From contig VWZW01006249.1 in the NCBI GenBank assembly GCA_013397115.1, positions 1,996,208 to 2,060,207 of the forward strand: DNA of 64,000 bases. Reading direction: 5' to 3'. A program made the translations under genes and the position numbers. This DNA is from Edolisoma coerulescens (lineage: Eukaryota > Chordata > Aves > Passeriformes > Campephagidae). A model generated the notes under the pieces. The model was given only the letters and a program-made list of their open reading frames with translations, did not search any database and was not told the origin of the DNA. This document shows positions 37,001-49,000 of the stretch, one piece after another; the first letter of the stretch is position 1, and the number at the start of each line of letters is the position of its first letter.

Positions 37001-40000
37001 GTGTGTAATTCCTGCTCTGCCTCTGTAAAACCACTTCCCGAGGGAGCCTCATCATACATAGAGGTAAATGGAGCTGGATGTACTTCTGTACAAATTTGCT
37101 GTTCTGATACTCTCAATGAAGGGATGGAATAGCAACACATTCAGAACAGGACAGTGGAACTCCATCCTGTAGCCTCCTTAGAAGGCATCCATTTATATCA
37201 GATATGAGACAGAATCACAGTGTGAATCATTTCACTTATCCCATTCGTTGTCATGGTGCACCCGTGTGAGCAATAACCAACCTGCAGTGGCATCGGGTCA
37301 TCCGTAATAAAGGAAATCTTGAAGTTAGTGCAAACCAACTTGCCCCACAGGTCATACTGGCTTGTATCTGTTGCAATGCACTTTCTTACAAAATTTACTT
37401 CATTCACCACAATTTCACCTAAAACAGAAAGAGGGGAGGGGAAAAGAAACCTATATAAATCTTGTAGGTACAACAATTCTAAGTCTGTAGAACCAAGGAA
37501 CCCCTAACTCTTTACCTGTTTCAAGTTATCCACCTCTTCTGGGTAAACATGGAGTTCAACTAACACCATTCCAGGGAAAAGAGGAAACTATCATTCCAAA
37601 ATGGATAATATTGGGCAGTAGTTAAGATTAAACAAAAATCAAAACCCACAAAAACAACCAACTAATTTAAAACCAAAACAAACCCCCCCACAATAAAACC
37701 CAAAAGAAACCCCACAAAAAAACCAACCCACACTCAAGCCCAAAAAAACCACATACCACTTACTTCCCTTAGATCCAGAGATCAAGATCTGCAATTCTCC
37801 ACTATTAAAAATTCATTGGTTTGAACAACACTGTCCTTTAAACAAGCACACATTCCTGTACTTCAGCTAGTATTTATTTTAAAAACTGAAATTAGCTGGC
37901 TACTGTTAAATACTTCAGAGAGTTTTATGAACTTCCTGAATTCAGAATCATCAGGCCACATCACACTTTGTATGTATAAAGACATTTTCAGGTGATTTCA
38001 AAAAACAAAAACCAGAACACAAACACATTTCGAAGTTTTTACTGTGACTGTCTAATGAAGGCAACATTTTCTTGGTCTCCTTCATAAAACAGAAGATCCA
38101 AATGAAGAAAAAATAAATTATGCTAATTGGTCTGGCATAAGCATATAGGCAAATGAGACTGAGGACCATTTAAATAGAGAAAGTAAATCACTACACAAAA
38201 TGATACTTTTCAGTTCCACAGCCAAGATTTCTGAAAGCTAAACAGTAACTCTTCCTTCAGGAATCTAACTTGGTAATTCCTTTTACGCCTGTACAGGGCT
38301 TTCACTTCTGTCATCAGATCAACCACCTCCTGCTGCTGCTGTCTACCATAAATAGCATGGGAGTACAAGTGTGTTCCAAGAAAAGTGTAATTTCATATTG
38401 GCTCTGAGATTTTGTTTAGAAGAAACTAAGGACTAAAGATTGCAGAAGCCTAATTTGCTTGTAATAGGTTTGGCATGTTTAGGCCCAGTTGCCTGAAATG
38501 CCATCTCACACAGTCATGCCTGCATGGAAACAGCAGCTCTTTGGGCAGCTGCAGTGGCAGAAAGCAGTTACTGTGTGTCCAAGGAGCACGACCAGAGCCT
38601 GAAATAAATTTCCTATTTATCTCCTGATGTGGAGCAGGTATTTTCCTCAGGTGGTTATCACTGCAGCCAAGTAACCATACCTTGGAAAGGACTGCCTATA
38701 GCACTCCCGACACTTGAGAGAAATGCACCTTTTGCTGTCTCAAGGATCCCTGCACTTGCTCCTCATCCTGAGCTATTTAACCCAGCTGTCCTACTGGTCC
38801 TACTGAATCTCTGGCCCCTAAAACGATCAGGGATCTGCCACTAAGAGCAGCAGCAGCATCTCTGCTTTTGGCTCAGTTGTTCAGCTACAAAAATGTCTTG
38901 GTCTAAGTCTGTAGCCTTGAGCTCCCAGAATTATGATCTGTCTTCTGGCACTGTTTGAAGATGCTAGGGGACAGGTTTCATTGACCTGTGTTATCATATA
39001 CATGAATAATCTATGCCAGAAGTGGCAGGAACTGCATATATGTCTATAAACAGATCTGCTGGAGCTTTAAAGCCTTTCCTCAAACACTGCTAAACTGTGC
39101 TTAAATAAGCTTTTGAATATGAAAATAAAAAATTTGATTCTGACAGCTTCAGTACAAATAGTTAAAAGTTCATCCAAGTCCACAGCAAGTGAAAACAATG
39201 TCTTATAATGGTGTACATGAGAATGACAAGCCCTACTTCTGTTAAACACTGTAATGAAAATACTTCAATACTTAGCAGTGTCTGGCCTGAAACTTCTTAA
39301 TGCCCAGCCTTTCTTCAAATAATCTATTTACTTAAATAACTGCAAAAGCCCAAACCATTTATTGAAGCAATTTCTCTTGAGAGTTGGCGTTAAGTCTTCA
39401 ACTATTCAATGTGAAGTTTTAAGTCACATTCTGTGTATGAAGAAAAACAACCTCCTCACAAACTGAGTTCTAAGTAATTTTTATTCCTCCCTCCCTCCGT
39501 ATTGGCAGTGTATCACTGCTTTTCTAATAAAAAACTATGGAGAGCTAAATACACCATGAAATGAAGTGCAACTTCCACCGATTTTTTTTTGTAACATTCA
39601 CTTACCTGTTACCAAGTATAACATATTTTACTATCATGCTGGAGACACTTGCTAAAAGCAAATTACTGTTACCAAACTCAGTACCTCACAACTTTGATGC
39701 AACAAAACAGTAGAGCAATGAGATACATGCACACATCTTCAATTTGAATTTACTACAGTTTAAAACATGCCATCATTCTCTTTCCAAAGCCAGTCCTTTT
39801 TACTTCCCTCCTCCATTCCTCATAATTGTGTGGCTACACTGCAACGTGTTAATTCTAATCCTATTTTAGTGCAACTGCATTTAGTTTCATTTCATCCAAC
39901 ACAAGCACATTCTGGATTTTCTGGCCTAGCTTATCTTCTGCTCTCAGGTTTACAGCCCTAACACAGAACTGTCCATTTTGAACCTGAGGATCAAGGTATG

Positions 40001-43000
40001 GCAGGACAGAGAATGCATGCACACCAGCTTCAGCCGAAGCATGAGAAAGTTGGCAAATTTAATAGATGCAGTTTCCAAACACCTCTAGAGACTAAAAAAT
40101 TTTTTTTTGAGAAGCAAGTTTGGAATTTTACATGACCCATCTTTTATCCCTCATTTGGACATCTATAATGAGCGATATAAAAAGGAGCAAACCTTTCAAA
40201 ACGAAAATTTAGGAAAGTAGATAAACGGTGTGAGTAATAAGTGCAGGACTTGCACAATGAACCCTTCTTGTATTTGTAGTTGAGTAGGTGATTTCTCTAT
40301 ACAAGACAACAACAGAGCTATTCAGAGATATTACACTGCACATTTCTACAGTGTAGCTGCTGCTTTTTTCCAGTAAACAGTCACAAGCTGTTCCAGACAC
40401 GGAACAGCAGTCAACACTTCCATGTGACTCCAAGAGTCGAAGAATGATCTCAGGAGACAAGAGCAGTTTGTTTAAACTTTGACAGGAAACCAGAAGAAAA
40501 ATTACAGGTTGCCACCCTTACATATAAAGCCTAATCAGGTTTAATAAAAATATTACTGCATTGAATACAGGAATCACAAAAATAACAGGAGATGCTGAAG
40601 GATCTATCTAGCTAATACACCCTCCACTTAACACACAGCCTCAAAAACTGTTAAACTTCAGAAAAATTCTGCCAAATCTCCCAAAAGCACGTGCAATCTG
40701 ACTGGTTCATATTTTGGTTGTTAAGAGAATTCATGGCATGTATCTAATCCACCATAATGCATAACCCACTACAATCAAAATAAAAACCAGAGAGCAGAGC
40801 CTGGGAACACGTGGGAGCTGGGAGAGAGGCACAGGGACCAGCAGGAGGGATCACTGGATAGCACAGCTGTGTTCTCCCCCAGCCTGCAGCCACGCCGCTC
40901 TGGGCCAGGCTTTGTGGCAATTTGGTTCCTCAAAATTTGAAAACACAATCCCTAATCACTAATATCCTAAAATAAAGGACGTTCTACACACCATTTTCAC
41001 TACAATATTTTTGTAACTTTTGGTGCCCTGCCTCACAGGATCAGGTTTAATTTTTTTTGTTTATCTTACAAAGGTAGCAATTTGTAACTTTTCAGGGAAG
41101 AAGGCTGATTTGAGTAGCATTAAGGACCACAACCTTATTAATGCATGAGGTGATGGAGACTGAGCAGTTTTCAACAACTCTAACAATACTGACTGAACAC
41201 AGCAATGCTGCACAATTAAAGGAACTGAGCAGTTCACAAGGCAATATTTATGCTGTATTTTATATATACAGACACATACACAGATCAATACATGCACAGA
41301 GAGATGGAGTATGGCACACGTACACATACACACATCTAATAACGCTATCAGGCAGTATTTTTATCACATTAAAAACTTGATATTTGCTAGAGGCAACGAA
41401 TGGCTGAAATCATACTCCAATAAATTAATAATGTAAATCCTACAAGCTCAGTAAGTTTGTAGGTATCCTACATGTTGCTAAGGGGACTTTCCCAATGCTG
41501 TACCAGAAGCACAAGAACAGATTTATCAGTATAAGCTTTCTTTAATGAGCATTGAAGTTCTATGGATATGTTTCATGCCTAATAGACATAAGGACAACAT
41601 AGGTTATCAAGTACTTTATGCAGTCATACAATTTCTACCTAAATCCATAAAAAACTAGCACCTGAATACACCTAGGAAACTGAACTCCTGCCTCCCATTT
41701 ATAATGCTGATAGTGATTATACCCAAGCAGCACAACAGAAAACCAGCTTGTTTATGTGAAAGATAGTCTCAGAAGTTCACAATAGAAAAGCTGAAGTTAA
41801 TTCAAGTAGCCATTTAAGCATTAAGAATGCACAATAATGAGTTTGCTTGTAAAATATTTGGCAAATAATTAACTATTGGAAATTCCCAAGCAAGAATTTC
41901 CAATAAAAACTTCATTAAGAAGTAACTGGAATCTACAACATTTTAATCTATTTATCTGCTCTCTTGTGGAGAGAATACTAAAATTGTATGAGTCTATTAG
42001 TATGCGCCAAGCATTTAGATGTAAATGTCTCTAATCCACTTCTAAATGAATCTTCTGTTCAGTGTGCTCAGGCACTTCCAAACCTAATAAAAAAAAGTAT
42101 TTGTAAGTTCATGAAATAATTGTCTTTCATCTATTTTCTGATTTTCATGAGCTCTTACAAGGTTGTTCCAAAAGGACAGCTCAATTCTGTGATTATTGGG
42201 GAATGAAAAACGATTTGCATTAATGTTTAATAGGAGAACCTGAGGTTTCTACCAAAGAACAACTCTGACCACTGCTTGGAGAGTGGTGTGTTATAAATGC
42301 ACAGTACCAAAAGAGCTTGCTTGGCCAGTCTTATTAGAAAATTGTTATTAAAATATGATATATGAATATTTTACAGTTTCTCTAATGTGCTAACAAAGAG
42401 AAAAGAGCTTAGGTAAGTTTTTTAAATGCTCAGTAAGGGAAAGAGTAGCAAAAAATAAAGGCTTCCTGGTAAGTCTTCAAAGATCATCTCTGTGTTTCCC
42501 ATGCACAAGAACAAGACTAAAATAAGTATTTGCCCAATAATGGCTAATCTTTATGAACAATGCTAAAGAAAAAAAACAAAGAAAAAAAGAAAAAAAAAAA
42601 AAGCCCACAGCCAGGACCTGAGAACATAATTGCTCTTCTGAACTAGGATGGGATGCTCCACAAAAGCTTTCCACACATCTCAGAACTGCAGTGAAAGACA
42701 CAGGAATGTAGAGTAGGCAACAAACAACAGGAGTTCAGATGGCAAGAAGGGAACATCCATCAGGAGCAAAGCTCTCGTTACCAAACAGATCGAAAACAAA
42801 AATATTGCAGGAAACTAAAAACTGCTTACAGTGTTGCTTTAATCCAGGAACTTGTATTACCCCTAAAATAGAAACAGTTCCATATTCAATATTCAATTCC
42901 ACCTCAAGCCTTATGCTGGCACTGCCATTTGTGACAGACTTTGTTAGTCACATCAGAGAACTGATCCAGTCGAAAATGGATTTTCTCTTCCTTTTTTGTC

Positions 43001-46000
43001 AGTTCAGATTTAATCTGAATTAGTTCAGATCAGGCTTTGATTGCACAAAAAAGTGTCAGCAACAAGTAGTTAATAAGAATACACACCTGTGGTGAGAAAA
43101 CAGAATAATAAACAGCTCCTCTTGGCATCTGTATGTATGGGGCCAAATTAAAATAAACCCTACCACCAGAACCTCTCCAGTAAGAGTTTTAGCAATGACT
43201 CGGTCAGAGTTCTGTAATGTGAACAATAGACAAGCCAGAGAGGAGGGAGTGTGTTTGGTGTTTTGCATATTTTTAAGTCTGGCTACATAAACTACAGATT
43301 CCCAAACCCTGAGTTTGCCTAAACAACATAATCAGTAACAATTTGAGAAGACTGAGGTTTTCAGCTTGTTATTTTCTAACTGTGTTACCAATACAAGTTG
43401 CAGATGCTGAACTTGTAATGTACTCTTGGGTCTATGTTAAATTATATAGGTTTGGCTTAATAAATAAATTAATACAAAAACATATGCTTAGAAATTAGTT
43501 TGGAATCAGTGCACTGAAGACTTCCTTCACTGGAAGAAAGTACAATTGCCAAGAGACAAAACCCCCAGTATCTTGGACAGATGACAATTCAGAATCCACA
43601 CTATCCTCTTTCTGGATTTTAATGGCTTGTAGCATTAAACATAAGTGGGGCAGAGTGGGGAGCAACCAATTACTTTGCAACCTCTCTGCAAAATGCACAG
43701 GTAAAAATATTAAAATATTTAATTTTAAAACAGGCTCATCCTTCTAGCTTCAAGGAATTATTCCCATATTGGCTGATGGCTAATCTATTGCATATAGGAA
43801 ATTATTTTTGCAGATGTTTACAAATACTTAAAATATATTACTAGTCAGAAGCTTTAAGAAATGCATTTCATAACAAAAGGCAGGACAAAATTACTCCATC
43901 CAGTAAAATCTACTTCTAAGATTGTATCCTGTACTTAGATTCTGCATGCAGACTGCCTTGGTAGTACTTACATTGTGCCAATCCTTAAAAAAAATCAAAC
44001 CCAAACACCAAACAAGCAGTTAACTGAACCCTAACCACGCCTGAAAATTTATTTTGAGCCAAAAAAACTGTAACAGAAAAGAGTACTTACTACGTACTTA
44101 CTGTAAGTGACTTCTCATTCTAAATCTCAGTCGAATGTTTGGTTCATTTTTAAACTTCTTGCAGTATGAAAAACTAGTTTGCAGAAACCTGTTGTTTCAG
44201 ATTTCAAATCTAGAATCTGAAGCTCTCATAACTTCTATAAAACTTCCAGTAATCTTTGTGCAGACCACAAAAGAATTTTAACATCTACTTTAAAAAAGCT
44301 TTAGGGAATTGCATTATTTCCCAATTTGCCATTCTGACCTTCTAATCTGGCCAGTCTTAAATGTTGAAAATAATTTCATGCTTTTGTATGACATTGACTC
44401 CTGAAAACAAGTTATAGCTGCAAGTTTTACAAAACAAGTTTTGCAGCTACAAAGCTTTTTTGTTTCCTTTTTCAATATCACATATTAATTTTAAAAACGA
44501 ACAAATGAATTTTCACAGTAACGTTTCAGTTTCAAATAAGAACTTTGATGCAGGGAAAAAACCCTAACCCTGCAATATGATGTCTTAGCTGCACAAGGAG
44601 GGAGGGAGCCCTGGCGAGCACTGCACACCACTGGAAATGAGACCCGACGGCTCGGAGCGCTTCGGAACAGGGAGGAGCTGCCTTCATGCGAGGTCTGTTC
44701 AGGTGCTACCAGCACGGAGAGGCTGTCGCTACTCGCCAGCAACACGTGCACATCCTTAACAGATCAGGCAACACCTTCCTGAATATCAGCACCTCATTCC
44801 AGAAACATCCACAAGAAAAGGCACCGACGGTGACAGCACATCACTTGTACCAACTAAACAATCCCACTTTTCCCTTTGAGGCATTAAGGCAAAATGATTC
44901 CTAACGGCCAAGCAGGGCAGACCCGACGGATCTCGGGGGTTACTCATTAACCTCATTAACCTCATTAACCTGGTCCCCGGCCCACACAGTCCCCGCCCAG
45001 CCCCCGGCCCGAGCTGGCACCGAGCACTCACTGCACAGCGTGGCCTCTGCTCTCCAGCTCTGGGACAGCACAGACCAAACGAAAATGCCAAGGTAGAGGT
45101 GCAGGGGTCCAAAGCAGTGAGAAAAGAACGTACCTGGGGCACGAATGCACAAGGGTGCCTCACTGAACAGTGTATTTCCCTCTCCTATCACATGATGTGT
45201 TGCAGCTGCTCTGGAACACATGACTCAATGTACTAAGGAATTGCAGAAAGCAGAAAAAACCAAAAAGCGGGGAGCTAACTTGTGAGAGAATCAGACTCCT
45301 CTAAAGGATTAAAACTTTCCGTGACACAGTCTTAAAAACCTCCCACAATTAAATTTCTACAGTCACTTGCCTTTCTAAAGGCACATATATAGTAAAAAGC
45401 CAACAAAAATTAAAAAGCAGGTGGCAAAACTGATTAGCATTATTAAATAAAAGCTGAATATATCCAATGGCAAAAATCTCGAACACGATACATAATTGCA
45501 CGTCAGCACAAAACAGGAACTCAGCACAACCAGAAAATGTTCAGAGTTAATCAAAAAGATGATTACAGATATGGGAAGCTTCCTTTTTAGGACCAACTAA
45601 GACAATTAAGCTGAAGGGAAGCAAAACAAAGTGGCCATATAACAAACGTCTGAAAATCACAACCCACGTGAAATGGAGGAATATGGTTGCTGTGTCCTAC
45701 AAGAACTTGGATTTATCCAAAATATGGTGGTAAAGGCAGAAAAAAGAAATAAAAGGAGTTTGTAACAGCATATAATTAAACTGCTGAACTTGTTACCATG
45801 TGAGGCCGTGGGTGATAAACGTTTACATGGCTAGAAAAAGCAACTGAATAAATTCAAGTAAGACAAATGCAGCAAGAGGAATTGAACATGGCAGCACCGT
45901 CTCTGTGATGTGCTGGGACTCCTCCCTTGGGTGTCCCCATTCGGCTGCTGCAAGAGGAAAGTCCCCATGCCACCCTGCGCAGGGAGCAGCCGGGAGGGGT

Positions 46001-49000
46001 GCTGGCCCTGCTCCCCTCTCCCTCGCTGCCTCCGAGGCCACCGGCAGCGAGAGGTGACATCTGCCCCCGCCCAGCCGCACTTGTGACCTGCTGGTCACCC
46101 ACGGCGGCTGTGGCCACACACCGGTGACAGCTCTGAGGGTCACTTCTGCCATCTGACCACGGAACGGGGCACACGCAACAGCCTGTGCGCAACTGCTTCC
46201 AACAGCACCTCAGCACCACCGCCGCTTTAACTTGCCTTAACATGAGCAAGCCTGGAAGATTAAAACTACTGTTCTTATTCAGTTTAGTCCATAATTTTAT
46301 AACCATTTCTAGCCTTTTTGTAAAAACTTACAGGTAACAACAACTATCTTAATCTACTAGCAAATTAGCACACTGAGCAACAATTTAACCAATCCAAGTG
46401 GACATTGAGATTCGGGAGGAACAATCCTTTCCTCACACTCAATCAGATGCTCCACTGGTTACATAATCTCCTGCAGAATGCCCCGTGTGAGCAACAGGGA
46501 GGATCTCTTTGCCTGGTCTTGCCTAAGCCAGTGTGGCACTGGTTCCAGTACAGACACCAGACTGGTCTGTGTATTGCCCCTTCTGCACACTGCTTTGCCA
46601 GGCACATCATGGAGACACACTCTGCATTCACAGTCCACTTGTGCTGGACAGGTTTTTTGAATGCTCAAGTTGATGACTTGAAAACGGTACAGACAGTTAG
46701 GGAAAACAGGCTGCAGCTGATCACCAGAACAAAACACACCTCCAGCTTTAACAACCTGAACTCTCACAGACTAACTTCCTACCAGCCAGGCAAGGCACTT
46801 TAACAGACTGACTGGTAGAATACCTGCTATTTCTGTAATTTTCCTCTTCGAAGTGCTACTAAAACCAGCAATGCAAACAAACAAAGGGGAAAAAAGTGAA
46901 ACTGTTACAGAGGCCAACTCTTAACTAACTCTGCAGAAACTCTCGCTCACAGAGCTAACACTAGGAAAACAGAGCTGCAGAAAGAAAAAGAAAACATTTT
47001 TATAACTCCATCTCAAACCTATATCATGTGTTTTGGAATGAAATTATACCAATTCTATAAAATTACTTGCTTTTCCCTACTGCACTATCGGTGTTGCCAC
47101 TTACAACGAAGGTTTTTACTCGTTTTTAAATGATACTTGTTCCTTTTCCCAATAAACCACCCTCCTCAGGGCATTCAGTTCCATGAGAATATAGGCTTTT
47201 GCTCCAAATCCTGATGAAATGCGGGCTCGGGGCTCCAGAGGAAACTTTTAAAACAAACTCTACAGGTTGCAAGTTGATTCCAATTTCTTTTAATTTTTTT
47301 TTTAGTAAAACCTCTTCATTTTGTAACCAGATGTATTATTTCCTAGCCTGTAACTCCTTGTCCTAACCTCCACTGCACAGAGATACAAGTTAGACAGCTG
47401 GGTATTTAGCTCCTTTGGAAGCAAGCCACTCCCTCAGAGTCACTATGTTTTAGGAATCAAAAGCTTAATACAACCATTTGCAGGTTTTGAAGATTACTAA
47501 AGCCAGTCCCTGCTTGTGCTAATGTAACTTAATTCCAAAAGCACTCCTTAAAAACTCCACTACTTTAAAAAGCATAACATTCAGCCACTCAGGTTCATCT
47601 CTGTTCCTGAGAGCAAAAGCAATTTCACACAACTGTTAAGGATAGGATATTAGGAATGCCATACCGAAACTGTATTTACAAGGAAGTGCAAGTCAGCCTT
47701 AATATAATTAAAGGAGTTGGAACTTGGCCAGAAACTTGGGTTATGACAAATCCAAAAGCCAGTCTATCCAACAGTACAATGTGTACTTGTTTATGCACTT
47801 TCCTACGGCACAGTTGATGACAGAAACAAAAAAAATGTGTTTAGGCTGGTGCTTAACTTTAAACAGGAAGAGTTTCATTTAAGTAATTTTAAATAAGTCA
47901 CTCCTAACACCCCCTCCCCCCCATACAGACTCATGAACAGATTTTGTCAGAGCTACACTGTGGCTACACAGAGCAGTGAATTTTATCATGAAATATTTCA
48001 AAATAATACCTTAGAATGATATGGAGGTGGAAATTCTAAGTCTGTGGTACATCATACTATGGCTTCTATATAACTTGGGGCAACTTACTACGAATGTCCC
48101 AAAAGCCATCAAATGCTGACTTCAAAGAGAATGCAGACAAGGAAAATAATGCAAAGAGATGCAAAGAATAAATACAAACCAGTTGAGAAAAACAAACCCA
48201 GACAGCACCATTTTAAGAGTACTTGGAGTTTCACAAATAGAAAATTAACCACACTGCAAAAAGTGGCAGCACAGAAGTTACTTTCTGTAAGTGCTCTGTA
48301 ATGGCCAGGTCCCATAGCAAAGGCAAGATGTGCTACATTTTGAGCAAAGCACTCTCGTACTGCCTTGCATTTGCTGTGGAATATCTCAGAGAAGAACATG
48401 CAGTCACTTCCTTGTGAGTCAAAGGCCTGGGATGAATATCAACTGCAACATTATCAGTGAGATGCCAAGTGGTAAGCAGAAGTTTTGCAAGCATAAAAAT
48501 ATAACTATTTCAAATATCGAGCAATCTCAGCAATGTGTTTTAAGGTATTTATGCCTCAAGCAAACTCTGCATTCTTTTGTTTCATGAAGAGTGTCAGGCA
48601 GCTGTTATTTACTCTTTCAGCTGAACCTCTTCCACAGTATTTCAGCCTCTTAAGCTTAAGGTACCTCACTGGACCATATCACGTATCAATTAGTGCTGCT
48701 TAATTAGCAACAGCCCCATATAAAGTAGTGACAGAAATAACTTTTAAGAGTACCTTGTTTATACCTACATCAGTGTGTGTGTAAATTCGTATTTTTTAAT
48801 ATACATTCTGAATGCTAAGAAAAAGCTGTAGTATGACATTGTTTTAAACTCAAAATTACCCTTAGAAACTGCAAGCCAAATTTATTACTCTGGTGTACAG
48901 TAAAATGAAATGAAAATTACTTGCAATGAAAGAAACCTTGAGAACAGTAGATTGTTCCTTCCATAGCTGAAAAAAGGCTTTTAGAAATCCTCATTGATCA

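Noticed and set aside
44556..44572. Telomere-like ccctaaccct
   Set aside because: Less than two units, so not an interstitial telomeric array.
46405..46803. 132-codon ORF on the + strand in MTMR10 intron 2
   Set aside because: It matches no family I know, shows no splice or promoter context, and the opposite strand is open over the same stretch. Most likely chance in a GC-richer patch.
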